DNA of 64,000 nucleotides. Origin: Candidatus Pelagibacter communis. GTDB lineage: Bacteria; Pseudomonadota; Alphaproteobacteria; Pelagibacterales; Pelagibacteraceae. The translations under genes and the position numbers were made by a program. Shown here in pieces: positions 17,817-25,990 of the stretch. Under the pieces are notes generated by a model. The model worked only from the letters and a program-made list of their open reading frames with translations, had not been told where the DNA came from and did no database searches. Location: assembly GCF_012932795.1 (NCBI RefSeq), contig NZ_LANA01000001.1, positions 417,441 to 481,440 of the forward strand, written 5' to 3'. Numbering within the stretch: position 1 is the first letter of the stretch; every line of letters begins with the position of its first letter.

Positions 17817-19900
17817 ATATTTTTTCTATTATCAACTAAGCTTTGTACAACACTTGGATCAGCTAGAGTTGAGGTATCTCCTAATTGATCATGTTCGTTA
17901 GCGGCAATTTTTCTTAAAATTCTTCTCATAATTTTTCCTGATCTTGTTTTTGGTAATCCAGGTGAGAAGTGAATTATATCAGGTGTAGCAAGAGGGCCAA
18001 TTTGTTTTCTAACCCAAAGTTTTAAATCTCTCTCAAGTTCTCCGTTAGGCTCTTCCCCTACGTTTAAAGTTACATAGCAATAAAGACCATTTCCTTTTAT
18101 ATCATGTGGATAGCCAACAACTGCAGATTCAGCTACTTTTTCGTGAGCCACAAAAGCACTTTCTATCTCAGCTGTTCCTAAATTATGACCAGAAACTATT
18201 ATTACATCATCAACACGACCCGTTATCCAATAATACCCATCTTTGTCCCTTTTTGCTCCGTCACCTGTAAAATATTTTCCATCAAATTGTGAAAAATAAG
18301 TATCTATAAATCTTTGATGATCTCCGTAAACAGTTCTCATTTGCCCAGGCCAAGACTGAGAAATACACAGTCTTCCTTCACCAGCACCTTTAATTTCTTT
18401 ACCATTTTTATCTATAATTGAGGGTTTAATACCATAAAATGGTTTGGTTGCTGAGCCAGGTTTAAGATTAATAGCACCTGTTTGTGGAGAAATTAAAATG
18501 CCACCAGTTTCAGTTTGCCACCAAGTATCAACTATAGGACATTTGGAATTTCCAACTGTCTTATAATACCACAACCAAGCTTCAGGATTTATAGGTTCAC
18601 CTACTGTTCCTAATAACTTTAAGGATTTCCTCGATGTTTTTTTCACATATTTGTCACCTTCTCGCATTATTGATCTAATGGCAGTAGGAGCTGTATAAAA
18701 AATATTAACTTTATATTTATCAATAATTTGCCACCATCTTGACCAATCAGGATAATTTGGGACTCCTTCATGCATTATTGTTGTAGCTCCGTTAGCTAGT
18801 GGTCCATAAATAATATAGCTATGTCCAGTAACCCATCCTATGTCCGCTGTACACCAGTATACGTCTCTTGGTTTGTAGTTAAAAATATATTGATGAGTCA
18901 TTGAAGCGTAAACCATATATCCACCAGTGGTGTGTAATACGCCCTTCGGTTTACCTGTTGATCCTGATGTGTAAAGAATAAATAAAGGATCCTCTGCATT
19001 CATTTCTTCTGGTTCACATTTATTAGAAACATCTTTAATTAAATCTTCATACCAAACATCTCTTCCATCTACCCAATTAATATAATTACCAGTTCTTTTT
19101 ATAACTATGCACTTTTTGACATTAGGACAATTTATTAAAGCTTCATCAACATTAATTTTTAAAGGAATAATTTTTCCACCTCTTACACCCTCATCAGATG
19201 TAATAATATATTCAGACTCACAGTCATTTATTCTTCCTGATATAGACTCTGCTAAAAAACCACCAAAAATAATTGAGTGAATAGCACCAATTCTTGCACA
19301 AGCCAACATTGTAATTGCTAACTCCGGTATCATTGTTAGATAAATTGTAACGCGATCACCTTTTTTAATTCCTAATTTTTTTAGGCCGTTTGCTGCTTTT
19401 GAAACTTCAGAATGTAGCTGTTTGTAAGAAATTTTTCTTGTATCATTGGGGTTATCACCAACCCAAATAATTGCAGTTTTATCTTTTTTATCTTTTAGGT
19501 GTCTATCAATACAATTACTTGATGCGTTGAGTGTTCCATCTTCATACCATTTAATTTTTACATCTGTTTTGCTATATTTTACATTTTTAATTTTTTTATA
19601 TGGTTTGATCCACGTTATTCTCTTTCCTTCTTTTTTCCAAAATTCGTTATTATTTTTAATAGAATCTGAATATTTTTTTTGATATTTTGTTTTGTTGACC
19701 AATGCAGCCTTTATCCACTCAGGTCTAGTTTTGAAAATTAATTCTTTTTCTATATCGTTTTTAACTTTGGATTTTACTTTTCTAGAAACCTTTTTTTTAA
19801 CTTTAGGTTTTACTTTTCTAGAAACTTTTTTTTTAACTTTAAATTTTACTTTTCTAGAAACGTTTTTTTTAACTTTAGACTTTTTCTTTTTTTTTGGCAT
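17813..19900 (-). CDS. acs: Acetyl-CoA synthetase with a Lys-rich N-terminal repeat
   Basis: Makes acetyl-CoA from acetate, ATP and CoA via acetyl-AMP. The 695-residue protein has the AMP-binding motif [19 protein letters not shown], the hinge region GRVDDVI and the C-terminal TRSGKIMRR, whose Lys is the known acetylation site in Acs proteins. An N-terminal extension of about 45 residues precedes the normal start of the family and is made of 12-residue Lys/Val/Arg repeats (see the repeat entry). The first ATG opens straight into this tail; the next in-frame Met lies deep in the conserved domain, so the tail is probably translated. Confidence 0.96.
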   Translation of the reverse strand: MPKKKKKSKVKKNVSRKVKFKVKKKVSRKVKPKVKKKVSRKVKSKVKNDIEKELIFKTRPEWIKAALVNKTKYQKKYSDSIKNNNEFWKKEGKRITWIKPYKKIKNVKYSKTDVKIKWYEDGTLNASSNCIDRHLKDKKDKTAIIWVGDNPNDTRKISYKQLHSEVSKAANGLKKLGIKKGDRVTIYLTMIPELAITMLACARIGAIHSIIFGGFLAESISGRINDCESEYIITSDEGVRGGKIIPLKINVDEALINCPNVKKCIVIKRTGNYINWVDGRDVWYEDLIKDVSNKCEPEEMNAEDPLFILYTSGSTGKPKGVLHTTGGYMVYASMTHQYIFNYKPRDVYWCTADIGWVTGHSYIIYGPLANGATTIMHEGVPNYPDWSRWWQIIDKYKVNIFYTAPTAIRSIMREGDKYVKKTSRKSLKLLGTVGEPINPEAWLWYYKTVGNSKCPIVDTWWQTETGGILISPQTGAINLKPGSATKPFYGIKPSIIDKNGKEIKGAGEGRLCISQSWPGQMRTVYGDHQRFIDTYFSQFDGKYFTGDGAKRDKDGYYWITGRVDDVIIVSGHNLGTAEIESAFVAHEKVAESAVVGYPHDIKGNGLYCYVTLNVGEEPNGELERDLKLWVRKQIGPLATPDIIHFSPGLPKTRSGKIMRRILRKIAANEHDQLGDTSTLADPSVVQSLVDNRKNI
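19762..19880 (-). repeat. 36-base tandem repeats encoding the N-terminal tail of acs
   Basis: Three copies of a 36-base unit are aligned by TCTAGAAAC at 19781, 19817 and 19853, exactly 36 bases apart. They encode KVKKxVSRKVKx repeated in frame. The copies differ by only a few substitutions, so the array is young or under constraint. The tail is strongly basic, with about half Lys or Arg. Confidence 0.9.
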
Positions 19901-19905
19901 GAATT

Positions 19906-20319
19906 TTAAATATTACTCATCTTATTCAAAATTTTCCAGCTTTTAGAGTCGATAGGCATAACTGATAATCTACTTTGTCTGATAAGCGATAAATGGCTTA
20001 GAGCCTTATTATTTTTAACATCTTCAAGTGTCACACTTTTTTTTAATTTCTCCTTGAACTTTACCTGAACAGCAACAAATCTACCATCTTTGTCAGTTTT
20101 ATCTAGGAAAGCTTCTTTAATTACTTCGACTATGCCAACAATTTCTTTCCCTATATTTGAGTGGTAAAAAAAACAAAAATCTCCTTTTTTCATCTCTTTC
20201 AAGTTTTTAGCTGCCTGATAGTTTCTTACCCCATCCCATGGAGCACCTTTGGCCCCAGCTTTTTTTTGTTGATCAATTGACCAAACATCAGGTTCTGATT
20301 TCATTAACCAATATCGCAT
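19906..20319 (-). CDS. EVE domain protein
   Basis: The 137-residue protein begins [16 protein letters not shown], followed by [13 protein letters not shown] and [12 protein letters not shown], which are hallmark motifs of EVE (DUF55, thymocyte nuclear protein 1-like) proteins. The fold resembles PUA and YTH domains and is thought to bind modified bases in RNA or DNA. No restriction or modification gene is adjacent. It overlaps the stop of tsaD by one base and precedes acs. Confidence 0.92.
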   Translation of the reverse strand: MRYWLMKSEPDVWSIDQQKKAGAKGAPWDGVRNYQAAKNLKEMKKGDFCFFYHSNIGKEIVGIVEVIKEAFLDKTDKDGRFVAVQVKFKEKLKKSVTLEDVKNNKALSHLSLIRQSRLSVMPIDSKSWKILNKMSNI

Positions 20320-21392
20320 TACAGTCTTACTCCAGCACCTTTTAAAAAGGCAGCATCTTCATCTAAGGGCCATCTTGGTTTTGCAGGATAGTTTAACTTA
20401 TTAAACTGATTTAATTTAAATTTTTCTAGCCCAACCATTGCAATCATTGCAGCATTATCTCCACATAAATTGATAGGTGGAAATATTGCTTCAAAATTTT
20501 CTTCTTTACAAAGATTAATCAAGACCCCCCGAATTTTTTGGTTTGCAGCAACACCTCCAGCAACTACAAATTTATTTTTTGCTGTTCCATTAATTTTTTT
20601 AAATTCTTCAAAAGCAATTTTACTTTTTTTATATAATATTTCCTCAATAGTTTTTTGAAATGATGCTGCTAAGTCATATTTTTCTTGGTCAGTTTTTATT
20701 TGTTTGGATATTTTTAAAACAGCAGTTTTTAATCCTGCAAAAGATAAATTACACCCACCCTTATAAAAAATTGGCTTTGGTAATTCATATTTTTTAGGAT
20801 TGCCTTTTTTTGCATATACTTCAATTTGTGGTCCACCAGGAAATTCTATGCCTAATAATTTTGCAGTTTTATCAAAAGCCTCTCCTACAGCATCATCTAT
20901 TGTTGTTCCTAATCGTTTATATTTTCCTAAACCTTGAACATTTAAAAATTGGGTGTGCCCTCCAGAAATTAAAAGCAACAGATAGGGGTAATTAAGTTCA
21001 CAATTTAGTTTAGGACTTAATGCATGACCCTCTAAATGATTTACAGCAATGAAAGGTTTATTAAGTGAATAGGCCATTGCTTTACCAAAGCTCAAACCAA
21101 CAGACAAGCAGACTATAAGGCCAGGACCAGCTGTAGATGCCACAGCATCTATCTCATCCATTTTTATTCCACTCTCATCAATTGCTTTTTTTGTAATTAA
21201 ATCTATTTTTTCCACATGCGATCTTGCAGCAAGTTCGGGAACAACACCCCCAAATTCTCTATGAACATCAATTTGACTTGAAACAATGCTCGATAGAATT
21301 GTTGGGATGCCTTGCTTATTTTCAGTTATAATAGCAGCAGCTGTCTCATCACAGCTTGATTCAATTCCAAGAATTATAGGTTTTTTATTCAT
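20319..21392 (-). CDS. tsaD: tRNA N6-threonylcarbamoyladenosine synthase TsaD
   Basis: Transfers the threonylcarbamoyl group to A37 of tRNAs reading ANN codons, together with TsaB and TsaE. The 357-residue ASKHA-fold protein has GIESSCDETAAA at the N-terminus, the metal-binding NHLEGHAL, LLISGGHTQ and GGVAANQKIR. It is divergent from hemC, a frequent alphaproteobacterial arrangement. Confidence 0.97.
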   Translation of the reverse strand: MNKKPIILGIESSCDETAAAIITENKQGIPTILSSIVSSQIDVHREFGGVVPELAARSHVEKIDLITKKAIDESGIKMDEIDAVASTAGPGLIVCLSVGLSFGKAMAYSLNKPFIAVNHLEGHALSPKLNCELNYPYLLLLISGGHTQFLNVQGLGKYKRLGTTIDDAVGEAFDKTAKLLGIEFPGGPQIEVYAKKGNPKKYELPKPIFYKGGCNLSFAGLKTAVLKISKQIKTDQEKYDLAASFQKTIEEILYKKSKIAFEEFKKINGTAKNKFVVAGGVAANQKIRGVLINLCKEENFEAIFPPINLCGDNAAMIAMVGLEKFKLNQFNKLNYPAKPRWPLDEDAAFLKGAGVRL

Positions 21393-21451
21393 TAAATTAG
21401 TTTTTATTAATAATACAATCTTAATATAAGTATCAAGTATAAAGCAAATAA

Positions 21452-22375
21452 ATGAAAAATAGAAAAATTATTATAGGCTCAAGAAGAAGTAAATTAGCAA
21501 TGATCTATGCAGAAAAAGCTAGAGAAAAAATTTTAAGTTATGTAAAAAATTTTGGTATTGATGAGGTAGCTATTAAAGAGATTGAAACTAAGGGAGACCA
21601 AGTTCTAGATCAAAGATTATCTGAAGTGGGTGGTAAGGGACTTTTTTCAAAGAATATTGAGGTAGAGTTATTAGACAACAAAATAGATATAGCAGTCCAT
21701 GCATTAAAGGATATGCCTTCTGAAGAAACTGAAGGTCTATTAACAAGTTGTTTTTTAGAAAGAAATGATCCAAGAGAAACTTTAATTAGCAAAAACCATA
21801 AACAATTAAAAGATTTATCTCCAAATTCAATTATAGGAACATCTTCATTTAGAAGGGAGTTTCAAATAAAAAAGATGAGAGATGATCTTGATTGTAAATT
21901 AATTAGAGGCAATGTGGATACAAGAATAAAAAAGCTTAATGAAAATTTTTATGATGGAATTATATTATCTTATGCTGGAATTAATTCTTTAGGACTTAAT
22001 CAAAATATATCTCAAATTTTCTCAACTTCTGAGATTATACCTTGTGCAGGTCAAGGAGTTATCGCTTTGCAATGTAGAGATAATGATAAAGAATTAATAG
22101 AGATATTAAAAAGTGTTAATCATCAATTGACACACAATTGTATAAAAGCAGAAAGAAATGTTTTAAAGATATTGGAGGGAGATTGTGAAACAGCAGTGGG
22201 AGTATTTGCTAGTATTAGTGGCTTTAAAATTAATCTTGAGGCAGAGCTTTTTTCACTTGATGGCAGTAAAAGGTTTCACCTAAAATTATCTGAAAATATT
22301 AACAAAGCTAATGAACTGGGAATAGAAGTTGGAAAGGCTTTAAAAAAGTTGTCTAATAACTCTCACAAAAAATAG
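21452..22375 (+). CDS. hemC: Porphobilinogen deaminase (hydroxymethylbilane synthase)
   Basis: Assembles four porphobilinogens into hydroxymethylbilane in haem synthesis. The 307-residue protein has GSRRSKLA at the N-terminus, GGKGLF, VHALKDMPS with the catalytic Asp, GTSSFRR, and the dipyrromethane-binding Cys in GDCETAVG at about residue 241. It is separated from hemD by one base. Confidence 0.97.
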   Translation: MKNRKIIIGSRRSKLAMIYAEKAREKILSYVKNFGIDEVAIKEIETKGDQVLDQRLSEVGGKGLFSKNIEVELLDNKIDIAVHALKDMPSEETEGLLTSCFLERNDPRETLISKNHKQLKDLSPNSIIGTSSFRREFQIKKMRDDLDCKLIRGNVDTRIKKLNENFYDGIILSYAGINSLGLNQNISQIFSTSEIIPCAGQGVIALQCRDNDKELIEILKSVNHQLTHNCIKAERNVLKILEGDCETAVGVFASISGFKINLEAELFSLDGSKRFHLKLSENINKANELGIEVGKALKKLSNNSHKK

Positions 22376-22376
22376 T

Positions 22377-23075
22377 ATGCATATTTTATTAACAAGACCA
22401 ATAGAAGATTGTCACGAAATGATATTAAAATTTCAATCATTAGATCATGAAGTGTCTCACTTACCTTTAATCGATATTAAAGCAATCAAACATAAATCCT
22501 TAGATTATTCCAAGTTTAATGGAATTATATTTACAAGCTCTAACGCAATTAAATTTTTAGATTTAAAAAATATTAATAAAAAAATAATATGTTTTTGTGT
22601 AGGTAGTGTTACTGAAAAAAAAGCCAGAAGTTTTGGCTTTCAAAATGTTTTTGCTGCAGACGGAAATATAGATAATTTAAAAGAATTAATATTACAAAAC
22701 TTTAATTCTTCTGAAGGAAAGCTTCTTTATATTAGTGGGGAAGTCATCTCCAGTAATTTAGATAAAGATCTAATCTCAAATGGTTACACTATAGAGCGAG
22801 TAATTAACTATAGAGCCAACCCAATTGAAAGGTACGATGATGATTTTATTGAAAAACTAAAATTAAAGATGCCAGAAATTACTTACATTTACTCACAAAA
22901 TAGTGCCATTAACTTTTTAAAGATGATTAAAAATTATCAGTTGGAAAACCTATGGATGAATACTAATTTAATGTGTATTGGAGAAAAAACCTCGGCAATT
23001 CTTAATGAAATTAAGTGGAAAAAAATTTTTCTTTTTAATCCTGGAGAAGAAGAATTTTTGCTATATAAAATCTAA
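22377..23075 (+). CDS. hemD: Uroporphyrinogen-III synthase HemD
   Basis: Closes hydroxymethylbilane to uroporphyrinogen III. The 232-residue protein is divergent, as is usual for HemD, but shows the two-lobed pattern: N-terminal LLTRP, GIIFTSSNAIKFL in lobe 1 and YIYSQNSAINFLKMI in lobe 2, then MCIGEKTSAIL. Its position directly after hemC supports the call. The mscS-family gene starts two bases after its stop. Confidence 0.88.
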   Translation: MHILLTRPIEDCHEMILKFQSLDHEVSHLPLIDIKAIKHKSLDYSKFNGIIFTSSNAIKFLDLKNINKKIICFCVGSVTEKKARSFGFQNVFAADGNIDNLKELILQNFNSSEGKLLYISGEVISSNLDKDLISNGYTIERVINYRANPIERYDDDFIEKLKLKMPEITYIYSQNSAINFLKMIKNYQLENLWMNTNLMCIGEKTSAILNEIKWKKIFLFNPGEEEFLLYKI

Positions 23076-23077
23076 AT

Positions 23078-24163
23078 ATGGACATATTTAGTAATTTTAG
23101 TGACCTGTTTATTTCAGTTTGGTCTAAAGGAATTCGTGGAGTGGATATTTTTCAAATACTAATTGGTATTGGAATATTTTTTATTTTTTTAATTTTTAGA
23201 GGAATAATAAGCAAAGTTATTATTAAAAGACTAGAAGCCATTGCAAAGAGAACCACAAATAAACTAGATGATACTTTCGTTAGCGCAATGGAAGGACCTG
23301 CAAGATTTCTACCAATTGTTTTGGGATTTTTTATTGCAAGCTATTATATGTCTTTTGGTGAAGATGCTAGAGCTGTAATTGATACAATCAATCGAACCCT
23401 AATAACAATTTTAATCTTTTGGTTAATACATCAAGTTGTTGAACCAATTTCTTACATTTTAAGTGGGTTGGATAAAATGTTAACCCGTGAGTTAATTGGT
23501 TGGATTATTAAATCCTTAAAAATTTTGATTTTTATTTTAGGTTTGGCTGCTGTGTTAGAGCTTTGGGGAATAAAAATAGGACCAATTATTGCTGGACTTG
23601 GTTTATTTGGTGTTGCTGTCGCATTAGGTGCACAAGATTTATTTAAAAATTTAATCTCAGGAATTTTAGTTTTAGTAGAAAAAAGATTTAAGATTGGTGA
23701 TTGGATTTTAGTTGAAGGTATTATCGAAGGTGTTGTTGAGAAGATTGGCTTTAGATCAACTGTTTTAAGAAAATTTGATAAATCTCTAGCTATAATTCCT
23801 AATTTCCAGTTTGCTGAGAACGCAGTTATAAATATTAGTGAAACAACTAACTGGCGAATTGATTGGGCGATAACACTTCAATATGACACTACAGTTGATC
23901 AGTTAAAAAAGATAAGAAATGAAATTGAAAATCATATTAAGAAAAGTGATGATTATGATAACGCCGTAGGAATTGCAGTACGAGTTGAAAAGTTTTCAGA
24001 TAGCTCTATAGATATGAGAGTTAGATGTTTTACTAATTCTAATAGCTTTAGTATGTGGCTAGAAGTTAAAGAAAAACTTGCAATTGAAATTAAACAAATT
24101 GTGGAAGGTAATAATGCGGCTTTTGCTTTTCCAAGTCAGTCAATTTATATTGAAAAAAAATGA
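23078..24163 (+). CDS. MscS-family mechanosensitive ion channel
   Basis: The 361-residue protein has about four or five membrane helices and a pore-helix region GLGLFGVAVALGAQDLFKN, followed by the beta domain ISGILVLVEKRFKIGDWI and GVVEKIGFRSTVLRKFDKS, which define the MscS family. It likely releases solutes on hypo-osmotic shock. It overlaps the start of the YggT gene by four bases, and a YggT protein could belong to the same osmotic function. Confidence 0.92.
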   Translation: MDIFSNFSDLFISVWSKGIRGVDIFQILIGIGIFFIFLIFRGIISKVIIKRLEAIAKRTTNKLDDTFVSAMEGPARFLPIVLGFFIASYYMSFGEDARAVIDTINRTLITILIFWLIHQVVEPISYILSGLDKMLTRELIGWIIKSLKILIFILGLAAVLELWGIKIGPIIAGLGLFGVAVALGAQDLFKNLISGILVLVEKRFKIGDWILVEGIIEGVVEKIGFRSTVLRKFDKSLAIIPNFQFAENAVINISETTNWRIDWAITLQYDTTVDQLKKIRNEIENHIKKSDDYDNAVGIAVRVEKFSDSSIDMRVRCFTNSNSFSMWLEVKEKLAIEIKQIVEGNNAAFAFPSQSIYIEKK

Positions 24164-24450
24164 TAGCTATTTTTTATCTATCACTTCAAATATTAAAACT
24201 TTATTCTTACGTAGTTATAGCCAATGTAGTTGTTAGTTGGTTAGTTGCTTTTAATGTTTTAAATACTCAAAATAGGTTTGTTTATTCTGTTTTGGAGATG
24301 ACTTATCGATTAACAAATCCAGCTCTTAATAAAATAAGAAGTTTTCTACCTAATTTAGGATCACTAGACATTTCACCAGTAATATTACTGTTATTGATTT
24401 GGTTTCTAGAAATGTGTATGAAGCTATACATTGCGCCAATGATTTTTTAA
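24160..24450 (+). CDS. YggT family integral membrane protein (copy 2)
   Basis: The 96-residue protein has two hydrophobic segments flanking EMTYRLTNPALNKIRSFLPNLG, the YggT signature, then LDISPVILLLLIWFLE, which is closer to the family consensus than copy 1 at 14580-14924. The start overlaps the mscS-family stop (ATGA), indicating co-expression. Confidence 0.88.
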   Translation: MIAIFYLSLQILKLYSYVVIANVVVSWLVAFNVLNTQNRFVYSVLEMTYRLTNPALNKIRSFLPNLGSLDISPVILLLLIWFLEMCMKLYIAPMIF

Positions 24451-24459
24451 GAAAACCTT

Positions 24460-25305
24460 ATGATTTTAATAGATGGAAAAAAACTAGCAGCTGAACTTAG
24501 AGAAGAACTAAGACTAGAAGTTGAAGAGCTAAAAGCAAAATACAATAAAGTTCCTGGACTTACAGTCATCTTAATTGGAGACATGGCTCCTAGTCAGATT
24601 TATGTTCGTAACAAAGAGAAATCAGCAAATGAAGTTGGTTTAAAATCTGAAGTTATTAAGTACCCAGAAGAAGTTGAAGAAAAAACTGTATTAGAAAAAA
24701 TTGAAGAATTAAATAAAAATGAGTCAGTTTCAGGAATTTTAGTTCAGCTTCCATTGCCAAAACATATTGATAAACAAAAAGTGATTGAAACTATTATACC
24801 CTCAAAAGATGTGGATGGCTTCCATCCAATGAATGTTGGAAACCTGTCATCAGGTTATGAGAGTTCAGTTCCTTGTACTCCTTTAGGATGCTATTTAATG
24901 ATCAAAAAAATTGAACCAAACTTAAGTGGAAAAAAAGCGATTATGGTAGGTAGATCAAATTTAAATGGTAAGCCAATGGCACAATTACTTTTAAAAGAGA
25001 ATTGTACAGTAACTATTACTCATTCAAAAACTAAAGATTTAAAAGCAGAGTGTTTAGAAGCAGATATTATAGTTGCTGCAGTTGGCATTCCAGAACTTGT
25101 AAAAGCTGATTGGGTAAAAAAGGATGCAATCGTAATCGATGTTGGTATTAATAAAACTGAAAAAGGTATTGTTGGTGACGTAGCATTTGATGAAGTTTCA
25201 AAAGTTGCAAAAGCTTTAACACCAGTTCCAGGTGGAGTAGGGCCTATGACTATTGCCTGTTTGTTAAAAAATACTATTGATTGTTTTAAAAGATCTCAAA
25301 ACTAG
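24460..25305 (+). CDS. folD: Methylenetetrahydrofolate dehydrogenase / cyclohydrolase FolD
   Basis: Bifunctional enzyme interconverting 5,10-methylene- and 10-formyl-THF, which supplies PurH and one-carbon oxidation. The 281-residue protein has YVRNKEKSANEVG with the catalytic Lys-containing region, VQLPLPKH, KDVDGFHP, the NADP motif VGRSNLNGKPMA and PVPGGVGPMT. All are canonical. The stop is followed directly by the GTG of the FkbM gene. Confidence 0.97.
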   Translation: MILIDGKKLAAELREELRLEVEELKAKYNKVPGLTVILIGDMAPSQIYVRNKEKSANEVGLKSEVIKYPEEVEEKTVLEKIEELNKNESVSGILVQLPLPKHIDKQKVIETIIPSKDVDGFHPMNVGNLSSGYESSVPCTPLGCYLMIKKIEPNLSGKKAIMVGRSNLNGKPMAQLLLKENCTVTITHSKTKDLKAECLEADIIVAAVGIPELVKADWVKKDAIVIDVGINKTEKGIVGDVAFDEVSKVAKALTPVPGGVGPMTIACLLKNTIDCFKRSQN

Positions 25306-25986
25306 GTGTTAAAAAAAATATTAAGAAAACTCCATATACTTCATAGTATTTATATTAAGCATAAATTTTTTATAAAGAAAAAATCTTATGCAATGGATAA
25401 CGAAGACACCGCAGTATTAAATTACTTTAAAGACAAAAAAAATGGATTTTATGTTGATGTTGGTTGCTATCATCCAATTCATAGAAACAATACATACTTA
25501 CTACACAAGCAAGGTTGGAGTGGTGTAAATATAGATACAAGTGAATTTTCTATTGATTTATTTAATCATATGAGACCAAATGATCTCAACTATAATTCTG
25601 CAATTTCAAATAAAAATGAAGTCGTTAAATTATTTTATCAAAAAGAACTCAGTCAGTTAAGCACTACAGAAATTGATCAAGCAAAAACTGTTTTTCAAGG
25701 CAATATTAAAGAAAAAGAAGTACAAGCTTTCACTTTAGATGAAATATTATATAGAAATAAGTATAAGAATTCTAAAATTGATTTTTTAGATATTGATGTT
25801 GAGGGAGCTGACCTTAAAGTTTTAGAAGGTCTATCTTTTGATAAGTATAAACCTGAGTTGGTGTGTGTCGAAATTCATGCAAAAGAAATAAAAAAAAGTG
25901 CTACTTATAATTTTCTAATTAAAAAAAATTATGTATTACTCTGGTCGGGTGTTTTTAGCCATATTTTTAAAAGATTACAAAATTAA
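25306..25986 (+). CDS. FkbM family methyltransferase
   Basis: The 226-residue SAM-dependent enzyme has a glycine-poor motif I, GFYVDVGCYHPIHRNNTYLLHKQGWSGVN split over residues 46-74, and the FkbM-type FLDIDVEGADLKVLEGL at about 164-180. Family members O-methylate sugars or polyketides; marine homologues often act on surface glycans. The substrate is unknown. It starts with GTG directly after folD and ends four bases before the convergent ABC permease. Confidence 0.85.
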   Translation: MLKKILRKLHILHSIYIKHKFFIKKKSYAMDNEDTAVLNYFKDKKNGFYVDVGCYHPIHRNNTYLLHKQGWSGVNIDTSEFSIDLFNHMRPNDLNYNSAISNKNEVVKLFYQKELSQLSTTEIDQAKTVFQGNIKEKEVQAFTLDEILYRNKYKNSKIDFLDIDVEGADLKVLEGLSFDKYKPELVCVEIHAKEIKKSATYNFLIKKNYVLLWSGVFSHIFKRLQN

Positions 25987-25990
25987 TTTT

